Below the pieces are notes generated by a model. The model was given only the letters and a program-made list of their open reading frames with translations, had not been told where the DNA came from and made no database searches. From Bartonella doshiae NCTC 12862 = ATCC 700133 (lineage in GTDB: Bacteria; Pseudomonadota; Alphaproteobacteria; Rhizobiales; Rhizobiaceae), in assembly GCF_000278155.1 (NCBI RefSeq), contig NZ_JH725094.1, forward strand, positions 103,685 through 167,684: 64,000 nt of DNA. Reading direction: 5' to 3'. This document shows positions 1-9,517 of the stretch, one piece after another; positions within the stretch are counted from its first letter, which is position 1, and each line of letters starts with the position of its first letter. Position numbers and translations under genes: made by a program.

Positions 1-135
1 TACACAGGTCCTGGTATGGAAGAAAAAGATTTTCAACAAGAACAAATAAAATTGCAACAAGCTATTCAATCAAAACAAAAAGAAATTGAAGACCGTATGC
101 GGGCTGAACAAGAGAAAGCAAAACAAAACAAGTAA
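1..135 (+). CDS. 3' end of an unidentified gene
   Basis: Frame 1 is open from the window edge and ends in TAA at 133-135, giving the last 44 residues of a protein. The tail is very rich in Gln, Glu and Lys and ends in EQEKAKQNK, so it is probably helical or coiled. A strong intrinsic terminator follows at 179-208, which supports this being the true end of a transcribed gene. No family can be named from this fragment alone. Confidence 0.6.
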   Translation, partial: YTGPGMEEKDFQQEQIKLQQAIQSKQKEIEDRMRAEQEKAKQNK

Positions 136-178
136 TTCTATAACATAGAATAATTATTTAGAATTCTTTTATTTGATT

Positions 179-208
179 CCGCCACAGAATATCTTGTGGC
201 GGTTTTTT
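179..208 (+). terminator. Rho-independent terminator
   Basis: The arms CCGCCACA (179-186) and TGTGGCGG (195-202) form a perfect 8-bp GC-rich stem with an 8-base loop, followed by six T (203-208). It sits 43 bases after the partial plus-strand gene and just before the end of rne, which runs the other way. It fits termination of the plus-strand gene; the minus strand does not show an equal T-run after the stem. Confidence 0.88.
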
Positions 209-213
209 AATAC

Positions 214-2844
214 TTAATTTTTAAAAAGAGTTCTGCGTTTCCACCAACCAACACGCTCAGTTTTACGTTCTTCATCAGGTGCTGATGATGTAACAACAGG
301 CTGCTTAGCAATTTCTTCAACTTTAGTGGGAGCTGGTTCGATAACGTCTTCTTTAGATTTTTGCTCTGTTATTTCTTTTGTTTGCGTTAATTTTTTAGAG
401 AATGATTTTTTTTGCGTTTTGCGTTTTTTCTTCTTTATATTTTCAGAATCTTCTTCGCCTATCTCAAGAAGGGGGCTATCTACTTTTTTTGTTTTAACTT
501 TACGTTTTGAACCGGCTGTAGCATTTTCTTCAAGATGTACTAATGTTACTACACTCTGATCATTTTCAAGAATTTGTTGATTTTTTATTTCTTTTGAAGA
601 AAGTGTCTTTCGCTTTTTAGATTTAACAACGGTATCAACTTTAATAATTTCGTTTTGTTGCACATCTTTGGATCGAATATCACTTTTTTCCATTTCAACT
701 TCAACAAGCTTAGCATCTGGAATACGGCGTTGACGACGTTCTGCTTTAATTTCTGCTAAGGCTTGTTTGGCAAAGTCTCCTACTGGTTCTGCATAGGGAA
801 TACGAAATTGATAAAAATTATTATCTTGATTACGACGACCGCCACGACGCCCCCGACGGCGGATTCGACGACGGGAATCATCGTTTAGCGTATCATCTTT
901 TTTATGAACAGTGGAAAGAGAATTGTCATTCATCTCAACTTGACGATTTTTACGTCGACGTTTCTGTTTCGTTTCAACGGATTTTTTATCTTCAGTAGAT
1001 GTATTTTCTACAAAAACGACATCTTTAATATCTTCTTTACTATCATCACTATCATCTTCAAAAAACAATGGAGGTTGAGAAACTGTTTCTGCCATTGTAC
1101 CTTTAGAAATAATAAGATGCTGCGTTCCAATACTGTCATCGGCTTCAATACTAATAGTAAGTTTGAAGCGCTCTTCTAGATTAACGAGAATATTACGTTT
1201 ATGGTTTAACACATAAAGTGCTGTTGTTACGGGAGTACGCACGATAATGTGATAGTGGGGATTATGAAGAAGATATTCTTCAATTGAGCGTATGACATGT
1301 AAAGCAATTGATGATTCAGAGCGTACATTTCCTGTTCCAGCACAATGCGGGCAGGGTTGCATTGTACTTTCTAAAACTGATACGCGAATACGTTGACGAC
1401 TCATTTCAAGAAGACCAAAATGTGAAATATGACCAACTTGAATACGAGCACGATCACTTTTTAAGCAATCTTTCAATTTTTTTTCAACTAGCTTTATATT
1501 ACGCTCTTCGAGCATATCAATGAAATCAATCACAATCAAACCAGCGAGATCACGTAAACGTAATTGACGTGCTATTTCTTCTGCGGCTTCTAGATTGGTC
1601 TGTAACGCTGTTTTTTCGACAGAAAGCTCTTTGGTTGAACGGCCGGAATTGACATCAATAGCAACAAGCGCTTCCGTTTGATTGATAACAAGATAACCAC
1701 CAGATTTTAAAGAAACTTGCGGAAGCAACATTTTATCAAGTTGAATTTCGATATTGTTGTGCGCAAAGATAGGGGTAGGATCGCGATAGGGTTGAACAAC
1801 TTTCGCATGACTTGGCATGAGCATACGCATGAAGTCTTTTGCCTCACGATATCCTTGATCTCCAGAAACAAGAATTTCATTAATATTCTTATTGTAAAGA
1901 TCACGAATAGAACGCTTTATAAGGTTGCTTTCTTCATGGACAAGGCATGGTGCTGTTGATTTTAGTGTCAATGTGCGAACGGTATCCCATAAGCGCGTAA
2001 GATATTCATAATCGCGTTTAATTTCAGCTTTTGTTCTATTTGCTCCAGCAGTTCGCAGAATAACACCCATACCTTTTGGAACATCTAATTCTTTTACAAT
2101 TTCTTTAAGACGTTTGCGATCTTGTATATTTGTGATTTTCCGTGAAATACCACCACCCCTTGCTGTATTGGGCATTAGAACAGAATAACGCCCTGCTAGA
2201 GATAAATAGGTTGTAAGTGCTGCCCCTTTATTGCCACGCTCTTCTTTAATGACTTGTACCAATAAAATTTGACGCCGTTTAATAACTTCTTGAATTTTAT
2301 ATTGACGTTCTTGTTTATATTGATAAGTAGGTATTTCTTCACTTACATCTTCCGCACCAACCATTTCAATCTCATCATGAGAAATATCTGTATTAAATTC
2401 TTCTTCTGCATCATCAATTATTATTTCAGATGATGTAACATTGTTGTCAACATCCGCTGCCATGATGTTACTTTTTGCATCTTTTTTTGTTTTTCTGGAG
2501 CGTTTTTTATTTTTGTTTGTTTCTTCAATGAGAGTATCCGCATAATTTTCTCTCACAGCAGCTTCTTCTTCTTCAAGCAAAGCAAGGCGATCAGCAATAG
2601 GAATTTGATAATAATCAGGATGAATTTCTGAAAATGTTAGAAAGCCATGGCGGTTTCCACCATATTCTACAAAAGCAGCTTGGAGTGATGGCTCAACACG
2701 TGTAATACGTGCAAGATAAATATTTCCTTTAAGCTGCTTTTTATGCTCTGATTCAAAATCAAGTTCTTCAATTTTGTTGCCGTGAACAACAACAACACGT
2801 GTTTCCTCCGGGTGGGAGGCATCTATAAGCATTTTGTTTGACAT
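214..2844 (-). CDS. rne: Ribonuclease E
   Basis: Endoribonuclease E/G family, 876 aa, for mRNA decay and rRNA/tRNA processing. The N-terminal half carries the S1 RNA-binding domain (about residues 37-180) with a long acidic insert, as in alphaproteobacterial RNase E. The catalytic domain has the two Mg-binding aspartates in AIDVNSGRST (about 397) and IVIDFIDM (about 438), then the Zn-link CPHCAGTG (about 495). From about residue 600 the protein is charged and low in complexity with an arginine-rich patch (RRRIRRRGRRGG), the usual degradosome-scaffold region, and it ends in VGWWKRR, a tail I associate with alphaproteobacterial RNase E. It is divergent from amiC with a leader of nearly 600 bases, where autoregulation would be expected by analogy with E. 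coli rne. Confidence 0.96.
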   Translation of the reverse strand: MSNKMLIDASHPEETRVVVVHGNKIEELDFESEHKKQLKGNIYLARITRVEPSLQAAFVEYGGNRHGFLTFSEIHPDYYQIPIADRLALLEEEEAAVRENYADTLIEETNKNKKRSRKTKKDAKSNIMAADVDNNVTSSEIIIDDAEEEFNTDISHDEIEMVGAEDVSEEIPTYQYKQERQYKIQEVIKRRQILLVQVIKEERGNKGAALTTYLSLAGRYSVLMPNTARGGGISRKITNIQDRKRLKEIVKELDVPKGMGVILRTAGANRTKAEIKRDYEYLTRLWDTVRTLTLKSTAPCLVHEESNLIKRSIRDLYNKNINEILVSGDQGYREAKDFMRMLMPSHAKVVQPYRDPTPIFAHNNIEIQLDKMLLPQVSLKSGGYLVINQTEALVAIDVNSGRSTKELSVEKTALQTNLEAAEEIARQLRLRDLAGLIVIDFIDMLEERNIKLVEKKLKDCLKSDRARIQVGHISHFGLLEMSRQRIRVSVLESTMQPCPHCAGTGNVRSESSIALHVIRSIEEYLLHNPHYHIIVRTPVTTALYVLNHKRNILVNLEERFKLTISIEADDSIGTQHLIISKGTMAETVSQPPLFFEDDSDDSKEDIKDVVFVENTSTEDKKSVETKQKRRRKNRQVEMNDNSLSTVHKKDDTLNDDSRRRIRRRGRRGGRRNQDNNFYQFRIPYAEPVGDFAKQALAEIKAERRQRRIPDAKLVEVEMEKSDIRSKDVQQNEIIKVDTVVKSKKRKTLSSKEIKNQQILENDQSVVTLVHLEENATAGSKRKVKTKKVDSPLLEIGEEDSENIKKKKRKTQKKSFSKKLTQTKEITEQKSKEDVIEPAPTKVEEIAKQPVVTSSAPDEERKTERVGWWKRRTLFKN

Positions 2845-3440
2845 GGGTTAAAATCCTGAAGGCGACATGCATAACTTTATTCAAACGAACAGTACAATTA
2901 TTCGAAAACATAAAGGGCTGTCTGCCATAAAAAGGAGGTGCCAGAAAAACAAAACGGGCTACCATGCGCAAATGCATCATTGCATTTAAAGCATTTTTTA
3001 TTCCTATACCCATCTGTTTTGTATGACTCATATTTTTGTAAGTCTCCAGCAAAACAATCTTGAAAACAGTTCGGATTCCCGAACCAGCGAATCTTAAATA
3101 ACGCAATCTCAGCTTCTGAGACATAAAGACTTTTCATCTGTAAAAAGCCTAAATGTATAACATGTAATAAACCCTCTAAAAACAACTAAATATAAATACA
3201 TATAATTTAGATGGCTCCGATCAAACTAAGAAGCGTAAATGCCCTTTTATGTTGATATCATGCTTTTGGCAAGTAACAATATAAATGTATACCATAATAA
3301 TGACTTTATTGCCTTAATTGAGTTTCTGGATATTTGTAAATAAAAAATTCAGCATTTACTAAAAAATAGAGCATAAGTTGAATATATAATTTTTATGCGA
3401 ATAAAAATAGGTTTTTTCTTTGGAATAAGGTGTTGTGCTA
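2845..3440. promoter_or_regulatory. Divergent rne-amiC intergenic region; probable rne leader
   Basis: About 600 bases separate the starts of rne (minus) and amiC (plus). The half next to rne is less AT-rich than the other spacers. It contains a compact hairpin at 3069-3084, with arms GTTCGG and CCGAAC around a 4-base loop, which reads GGTTCGGGAATCCGAACT on the rne strand. I infer a long 5' untranslated leader of rne. The half next to amiC is strongly AT-rich and should hold the amiC promoter, but no confident -35/-10 pair was found. Overlapping minus-strand reading frames here look like chance. Confidence 0.45.
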
Positions 3441-4670
3441 ATGATAAGAGAATCTTCTATCAAAAAATCGAAAGCAGCTTATTGGAATGTTTTGTTGTAT
3501 CTTACATGCTGTTTATTTTTCTTATTGTTATGCCAAACAATTGTTAAAGCTGCGGATGTATTGAAACTTGTCAATTTGCAAACCATTGGTGATAATGCGC
3601 ACACACGCATTATTGCAGTGTTTAATGCTAAACCCAGTGTTCGTTTGCAGATTTTAGATAATCCTGCACGACTGATTATCAATTTACCCACAGCTGATTT
3701 TCCAACACAAAATACGCCTTTTAAAAAACGGGATACATTATCAACAATGCTATCAGATGTACGTTATGGTTTTTCTGATATAAAAACTTCGCGCATTATT
3801 TTTACGAGCAAAATCGCTTTTGTTGTTGAAAAAACTACAGTACAAAAATTAGAGAATGGTTTATGGCAGCTGCTGATTGATATTGGGAAAACCACACAAA
3901 AAAAATTTGGTGAAATTTTAAAAAAACAACAAAAAGTTAATCTTGATACACCGCCACCACGTAATCCAGCGCGTAATTTTCGTGTTGTTCTCGATCCAGG
4001 TCATGGTGGAATTGATGGTGGTGCCCAAGGCGTTAGTGGTATTTTAGAAAAAAATATAACGCTAGCTTTTGCTCGTGTGTTGCGAGATGAATTAGAAAAA
4101 GATTCTCATATAAAGGTTATTTTAACACGCGACTCAAATACTTTCCTAAGGCTAAGCGAAAGAGTTAAAAAGGCGCAAGAATTTAATGCTGATCTTTTTA
4201 TATCCATTCATGCAGATACTATTAATGCACATTTTCTTCGTGGTGCTACAGTATATACCATATCGGATAAGGCATCTGATGCCATTGCGAAATCTTTGGC
4301 CGAAAATGAAAATAAGGTCGATCTTCTTGATGGTTTGCCTGCAGAAGAGTCTCTTGAAGTTACAGATATTTTAATTGATCTCACACGGCGTGAAACACAT
4401 GCATTTTCAGTCAATTTTGCTAATAGTGTTGTTTCAAATTTATCAAAGAATCATATTAATCTGATAAATAACCCTCATCGATATGCTGATTTTCAAGTTT
4501 TGAAGGCTCCAGATATCCCTTCTGTTTTAATAGAGATCGGCTATTTATCGAACAAAGAGGATGAAAAATTATTAAATAATCCTCAATGGAGGAAAAAAAT
4601 GGCTGCTTCTCTTGCTCATTCTATCCGAAAATTTGCTGAGTATAAGCAGAAAATTATGCAGCCTCTTTAA
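3441..4670 (+). CDS. amiC: N-acetylmuramoyl-L-alanine amidase (AmiC type)
   Basis: Periplasmic Zn amidase that cuts the stem peptide from N-acetylmuramic acid during septum splitting; 409 aa from ATG 3441. A GTG at 3435 is in frame, but the upstream AAGG (3427-3430) is better spaced for ATG 3441. There is an N-terminal membrane/signal segment (about residues 17-35), an AMIN domain (about 40-150), then the Amidase_3 domain with DPGHGGIDGG, the glutamate in ILEKNIT, SIHAD, and the late catalytic glutamate in VLIEIGYLSN. It is followed by mrcA on the same strand, a pairing common in Rhizobiales. Confidence 0.93.
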   Translation: MIRESSIKKSKAAYWNVLLYLTCCLFFLLLCQTIVKAADVLKLVNLQTIGDNAHTRIIAVFNAKPSVRLQILDNPARLIINLPTADFPTQNTPFKKRDTLSTMLSDVRYGFSDIKTSRIIFTSKIAFVVEKTTVQKLENGLWQLLIDIGKTTQKKFGEILKKQQKVNLDTPPPRNPARNFRVVLDPGHGGIDGGAQGVSGILEKNITLAFARVLRDELEKDSHIKVILTRDSNTFLRLSERVKKAQEFNADLFISIHADTINAHFLRGATVYTISDKASDAIAKSLAENENKVDLLDGLPAEESLEVTDILIDLTRRETHAFSVNFANSVVSNLSKNHINLINNPHRYADFQVLKAPDIPSVLIEIGYLSNKEDEKLLNNPQWRKKMAASLAHSIRKFAEYKQKIMQPL

Positions 4671-4816
4671 ATTCGTTAGAAAATAGAGTACCAATGTTAT
4701 TATTCTGATATAAATTAAAAGATGGAAAACAGTTTTCTCTTTGTCTCAATTTTGTGATGATATCTGCTTGTTTCTAATGAGATAACATGTCTTTTTTTTA
4801 ATCAATTCTGAAGAAA

Positions 4817-7297
4817 GTGATAGTCGCTTCAATGATGATTTTTTTTAAATATCTTCTTAGTTTCTTTGTTGCTATTTGGTTTTGGGGAGAAATAACGCGG
4901 GTAGCCATGGCGGGGGATAAAGCGGATACACTTCCTGATTATGAAGTTCTTTCGCTCTATGAACCACCGGTGATGACTCGCATTCATGCTTCTGATGGCA
5001 GCCTAATGGCAGAATTTGCAACAAAAAATCGTCTTTATTTGCCAATTCAATCAATACCAAAACTCCTTAAAGAAGCTTTTATTTCAGCCGAAGATAAAAA
5101 TTTTTATCAGCATTTTGGTTTAGATCCTGAAGGACTTTCTAGAGCCTTAATCAATAATATCCGGAATATTGGTTCTGGGAAACGCCCAGAAGGAGCATCC
5201 ACAATTACACAACAAGTTGCTAAAAACTTCCTTTTAAGCTCAGATGCAACATTGGAGCGTAAATTAAAAGAAGCTATCCTAGCAATGCGTATTGAAAGAA
5301 CTTATTCGAAAGATCACATCCTTGAACTCTACCTCAACGAAATTTATCTTGGTCGGAGTACTTACGGTATTGCAGCAGCGTCTTTGACCTATTTTAATAA
5401 ATCCGTCAATGATCTTACTTTAGAGCAGTGTGCTTATTTAGCTTCTCTTCCGAAAGGACCGGCAAATTATGATCCATTCAAAAATGCACAACGCGCTCTT
5501 AACCGACGTAATTGGGTAATAGACAGAATGGTTGCAAATGGATATGTAACGCGTGAACAAGCTGAAGAAGCTAAAGCAAAACCCTTAGGGGCAACAATGC
5601 GTGGTAGTGATAACTACGTTTTTGCTGCTGACTATTTTACTGAAGAAGTGCGTCGCCGTTTAGTGCATCGTTATGGAGCAAAAACACTTTACGAAGGTGG
5701 GCTTTCAGTTCGTACAACACTTGATCCGAATCTACAGCTTATTGCTCGGCGTGCTTTACACAATGGATTAATTAAATTTGATCGCTTACAAGGCTGGCGT
5801 GGAGCTTATAAGCATATTGATAAGAAAGATGATTGGGGTGTTGAACTCGCAAATATTGCTGGATTAAGTGATGTTCCTGAATGGCGCTTAGCCATCGTTC
5901 TTTCTGCTAATGCCAATAGGATAGAGATTGGCCTACAACCACAGCGCGAAACTTCAGGTTTGTTATCAAAAAAACGAGAAACTGGTGTTTTATCTGAAGT
6001 CGACTCAAAATGGGCATTACATATTACTAAAGAAGATGGCTATCAAAAAACCGTTCCGAGTTTATCGCATGTTTTACGAGTTGGAGATGTCATTTTTGTT
6101 GAAAAAATATCAAATACAAATAATACTTACCGTTTACAACAAATTCCAAAGGTTGAAGGTGCAATTGTTGCTATGGAACCTCATACAGGACGGGTTCTCG
6201 CAATGATAGGGGGATTTTCTTTTTCTGTATCTGAGTTTAATCGCGCGACACAAGCTTATCGTCAACCTGGTTCTGCTTTCAAGCCTTTTGTATATGCTGC
6301 AGCACTCGATAACGGATATACACCAGCATCAGTTGTTTTAGATGGTCCCATTGAGATCCGGCAATATAACGGTGAAATTTGGCAACCTAAAAATTATGGT
6401 GGTACATTTGCTGGTCCTTCAACCCTGCGTTATGGCATTGAGTATTCTCGTAATCTTATGACAATACGGCTTGCCAATGATATGGGAATGCCTCTTGTCG
6501 CTGAATATGCAGAGCGTTTTGGTCTTATAGATAAATTGCAACCTTATCTTCCTATGGCGCTAGGCGCTGGAGAAACAACAGTTTTACGGATGGTGACAGC
6601 TTATTCAGTTATTGCGAATGGGGGACGATCTATTAATCCATCTCTAATAGACAGAATTCAAGATCGTTATGGAAAAACGATTTATCGTCATGATGATCGT
6701 CTCTGTGAAAATTGTAATACTGCGTTATGGGATAATCAAAAGGAACCCACATTAATTGATGAGCGTGACCAAGTCCTTGATCCTATGACAGCTTATCAAA
6801 TTACATCAATGATGGAGGGAGTTATTCAACGTGGCACAGCTGCACGTTTACGGTACCTCAATCGACATATTGCCGGTAAAACAGGAACAACTAATGATTC
6901 TAAAGATGTATGGTTTATGGGTTTTACTCCTGATCTTGTTGTTGGTATTTTCATTGGTTACGATCAACCTGCTCCATTAGGATTTAATGGAACGGGGAGT
7001 ACATTAGCAGCTCCTGTTTTTGGTGATTTTATGGAAGCAGCTTTAAAAGGAAAGCCAGATGTACCATTTAAAATGCCAGAAGGTATGATTTTGATGCCAA
7101 TTAATCGTAAGACAGGCATGCTCACGGAAAGAGGGGATAATGACGTTATTATAGAAGCATTTAAACCAGGAACTGGACCTGCTGATATATATCAGGTAAT
7201 TGGTAGTACGAATTCTTTTCAAGAAGGTGTTCCTACCATAACAACTTCTCCGCAGGTTAACAAAGCTCTTGAAAGTGGTACGGGCGGTCTGTATTAA
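4817..7297 (+). CDS. mrcA: Penicillin-binding protein 1A (transglycosylase/transpeptidase)
   Basis: Class A PBP, 826 aa, that polymerises and crosslinks peptidoglycan at the inner membrane. There is one N-terminal membrane anchor (about residues 5-25). The glycosyltransferase domain has EDKNFYQHFG (about 92) and ASTITQQ. The transpeptidase domain has the SxxK serine at S486-A-F-K489, the SxN motif as SRN, and KTGTT near residue 690. All catalytic motifs are intact. The start used is GTG 4817; ATG 4832 or 4835 is equally possible and no ribosome-binding site decides it. It lies between amiC and prfB. Confidence 0.95.
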   Translation: MIVASMMIFFKYLLSFFVAIWFWGEITRVAMAGDKADTLPDYEVLSLYEPPVMTRIHASDGSLMAEFATKNRLYLPIQSIPKLLKEAFISAEDKNFYQHFGLDPEGLSRALINNIRNIGSGKRPEGASTITQQVAKNFLLSSDATLERKLKEAILAMRIERTYSKDHILELYLNEIYLGRSTYGIAAASLTYFNKSVNDLTLEQCAYLASLPKGPANYDPFKNAQRALNRRNWVIDRMVANGYVTREQAEEAKAKPLGATMRGSDNYVFAADYFTEEVRRRLVHRYGAKTLYEGGLSVRTTLDPNLQLIARRALHNGLIKFDRLQGWRGAYKHIDKKDDWGVELANIAGLSDVPEWRLAIVLSANANRIEIGLQPQRETSGLLSKKRETGVLSEVDSKWALHITKEDGYQKTVPSLSHVLRVGDVIFVEKISNTNNTYRLQQIPKVEGAIVAMEPHTGRVLAMIGGFSFSVSEFNRATQAYRQPGSAFKPFVYAAALDNGYTPASVVLDGPIEIRQYNGEIWQPKNYGGTFAGPSTLRYGIEYSRNLMTIRLANDMGMPLVAEYAERFGLIDKLQPYLPMALGAGETTVLRMVTAYSVIANGGRSINPSLIDRIQDRYGKTIYRHDDRLCENCNTALWDNQKEPTLIDERDQVLDPMTAYQITSMMEGVIQRGTAARLRYLNRHIAGKTGTTNDSKDVWFMGFTPDLVVGIFIGYDQPAPLGFNGTGSTLAAPVFGDFMEAALKGKPDVPFKMPEGMILMPINRKTGMLTERGDNDVIIEAFKPGTGPADIYQVIGSTNSFQEGVPTITTSPQVNKALESGTGGLY

Positions 7298-7485
7298 AAA
7301 GTAAATCTCTTTTTGATATGAATGACAGAGTGAAATAATTTTTATCTATTTCTTTGTAGTATTGCTGTAGCAATAGGGTTTGTGGTGCCGTATCCTTAAG
7401 AATTGTTACGAAGACCCTTGATGTAAAATGCTAAGGAATATAGCGCTAGAAGAAGTATTTAAAATAAAGCCTATGGTGGTAAATT

Positions 7486-8614
7486 ATGCGAGCAGAAATA
7501 GAAATATTAGTTGATGAAATCCAAAAGGCAATTAAATTACTAAGGAGGCATCTTTGACTGGGATCAATCACTCAAACGTCTCGAATATCTCAATCAAAAA
7601 GCTGAAGATCCAACCCTTTGGGATAATGCGCAACAAGCGCAAGATATGATGCGTGAACGTCAGCGTCTTGATGATTCAATCAATGGTATTCAATCATTTA
7701 CAAAAACACTCGAAGAGTGCATTGAATTAATCACGATGGGCGAAGAGGAAAGTGATATTGAAATTATCAATGATGCAGAAAATTCAATACGTAATCTTAA
7801 GAGTGAGATAGATAAAAGACAAATTGATGTGCTTCTTTCCGGAGAAGCTGATCCGAATGATACTTATCTAGAAGTTCATGCTGGTGCAGGAGGTACGGAA
7901 AGCCAAGATTGGGCTTCTATGCTTTTGCGTATGTATACACGCTGGGCTGAACAACATAAAATGAAGGTTGAGATATTAGAAATTCATGATGGAGAAGAAG
8001 CAGGAATAAAATCAGCGACTATTCTTATAAGAGGGCATAATGCTTATGGTATGTTGAAAACAGAATCAGGTGTTCATCGTTTGGTACGCATTTCGCCATT
8101 TGATTCAAATGCAAAACGTCATACCTCTTTTGCGAGTATTTGGGTTTATCCAGTCATTGATGATAATATTGAAGTTGCTGTTTCAGAGGCAGATGTTCGT
8201 ATTGATACATATCGTGCATCAGGAGCTGGAGGGCAGCATGTCAACACAACAGATTCCGCAGTTCGCATCACGCATATAAAAACAGGTATTGTTGTTCAAT
8301 GTCAAATGGAGCGTTCTCAACATAAAAATCGAGCAACTGCGTGGTCTATGATGCGTGCAAGACTTTATGAAGAAGAGCTCAAAAAGAGAGAAGAAGAAAC
8401 AAATGCTATTGAAGCTTCTAAAACAGAAATCGGGTGGGGACATCAAATTAGGTCGTATGTTCTTCAACCCTATCAGCTTGTCAAAGATTTACGTACAAGC
8501 GTTGAAAATACTGATCCACAATCTGTACTTAACGGCGATCTGGATGCATTTATAGAAGCAGCGCTTGCTCAACGTATTCATGGAAAAAATAAAGAAATCG
8601 AAGATATTAATTAA
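7486..8614 (+). CDS. prfB: Peptide chain release factor 2, made by programmed +1 frameshifting
   Basis: RF2 recognises UGA/UAA and triggers peptide release. The gene is in two frames: 23 codons from ATG 7486 to CTT 7552, then TGA 7555-7557; the rest reads from GAC 7556 to the stop at 8614. With the +1 shift the product is about 375 aa, the normal RF2 length. Its GGQ lies at residues 248-250 (YRASGAGGQHVN) and the codon-reading tripeptide SPF at 203-205, close to their E. coli positions. Calling the gene from the internal ATG at 7646 would lose the first part of the N-terminal domain. The frameshift site gives autoregulation: low RF2 means slow UGA decoding and more shifting. Confidence 0.95.
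7543..7558 (+). promoter_or_regulatory. prfB +1 programmed frameshift site
   Basis: The sequence AGGAGGCATCTTTGAC has a Shine-Dalgarno-like AGGAGG, then CAT, the slippery CTT and the in-frame TGA followed by C. Spacing is identical to the E. coli site as I know it (AGGGGGTATCTTTGAC). The SD element pairs with 16S rRNA inside the gene and promotes slippage of the tRNA-Leu from CUU to UUU, so translation resumes at GAC. Confidence 0.93.
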
Positions 8615-8796
8615 TCATACACTATATTCTTCAAGTTGTAGAAGTTTACTTCTTGGTTCATTAATTTCTATCCAACCCACATCTAAATTCTCCAATTAGC
8701 AAAATAAAGTCAATTGGGGAGGGGATTTCGCTTACATGTATTGTTAATAACGCTAAGTGCTTGTGCAATGTTTATAAACGCATTGCATCACTAAGT

Positions 8797-9279
8797 TTAT
8801 GAACCATTGCGATGTAAAAGTGTAGCAGCAGCTAAAACATTTTCAGCGTGTCCAGATACATTAACTTTACGCCATTCTTCTGCTATTATTCCAGTTGAAT
8901 CAATCAGAAAAGTACTTCGTTCAACCCCCATATATTTGCGTCCATACATACTTTTTTCAATCCAAACACCATAAGCCTGAAGTGTCGTTTTTTCTTCATC
9001 AGAAACAAGGATAATATCAAGTCCATGTTTTATTTTGAATTTATCATGTTTCTCAATGCTATCTGGAGATACCCCAATAATAACGACCCCAATCTCTTCA
9101 AACTTCGTCTTCAGTCGCGTAAAATCAATCGCTTCATTTGTGCACCCACTGGTATCATCTTTCGGATAAAAATATAAAACAATTGGCTTTCCTTGAAGGT
9201 CAGAAAGGCATAATCTGCCTCCACCATCACGTGGTAAATCGAAATTAGGAGCAGGGGAGCCTTTCATTTGTTTTATCAT
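8797..9279 (-). CDS. bcp: Thioredoxin-dependent thiol peroxidase (Bcp/PrxQ)
   Basis: Peroxiredoxin of the Bcp/PrxQ family, 160 aa, cytoplasmic, reducing hydrogen peroxide and organic peroxides. The peroxidatic cysteine is C46 in DDTSGCTNEAIDF, preceded by the conserved VLYFYPKDDT. The second cysteine five residues on, present in E. coli Bcp, is replaced (NEAID), so this is a PrxQ form without that resolving cysteine; C24 is the only other cysteine in the first 50 residues. It is convergent with prfB and downstream of tyrS. In the spacer to prfB a 7-bp hairpin (8764-8787) lacks a T-run. Confidence 0.92.
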   Translation of the reverse strand: MIKQMKGSPAPNFDLPRDGGGRLCLSDLQGKPIVLYFYPKDDTSGCTNEAIDFTRLKTKFEEIGVVIIGVSPDSIEKHDKFKIKHGLDIILVSDEEKTTLQAYGVWIEKSMYGRKYMGVERSTFLIDSTGIIAEEWRKVNVSGHAENVLAAATLLHRNGS

Positions 9280-9517
9280 TTTTTTGTATCTTTCTTTTTT
9301 ACATAAGCATTACGTATAGGAATACATATAATGACCGAGAATGATAATAAACATAGAAATAAAATTCTTCAACTTTCTAGAAAATAATTATTTCGCATAA
9401 TTTTTGTCTGTCATACAGAATTCATGTATCATAAGAATTAAATTGAGAAAACAAAACCAGGTGCAAGAAACACAAACATTGCGCATAAAATAGACGTAAA
9501 AACCACATAAAAAGATA

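Noticed and set aside
2898-3185. 95-codon minus-strand frame upstream of rne
   Set aside because: It overlaps another similar-length frame, has no recognised motif, no convincing ribosome-binding site, and lies where the rne leader is expected.
7646-8614. prfB starting at internal ATG 7646
   Set aside because: The upstream sequence in the same frame is clear RF2 N-terminus joined through the frameshift site, so the gene begins at 7486.
8764-8787. Hairpin TGCAATG/CATTGCA between prfB and bcp as terminator
   Set aside because: Only 7 bp and low GC, with no T-run on either side; not enough to call.
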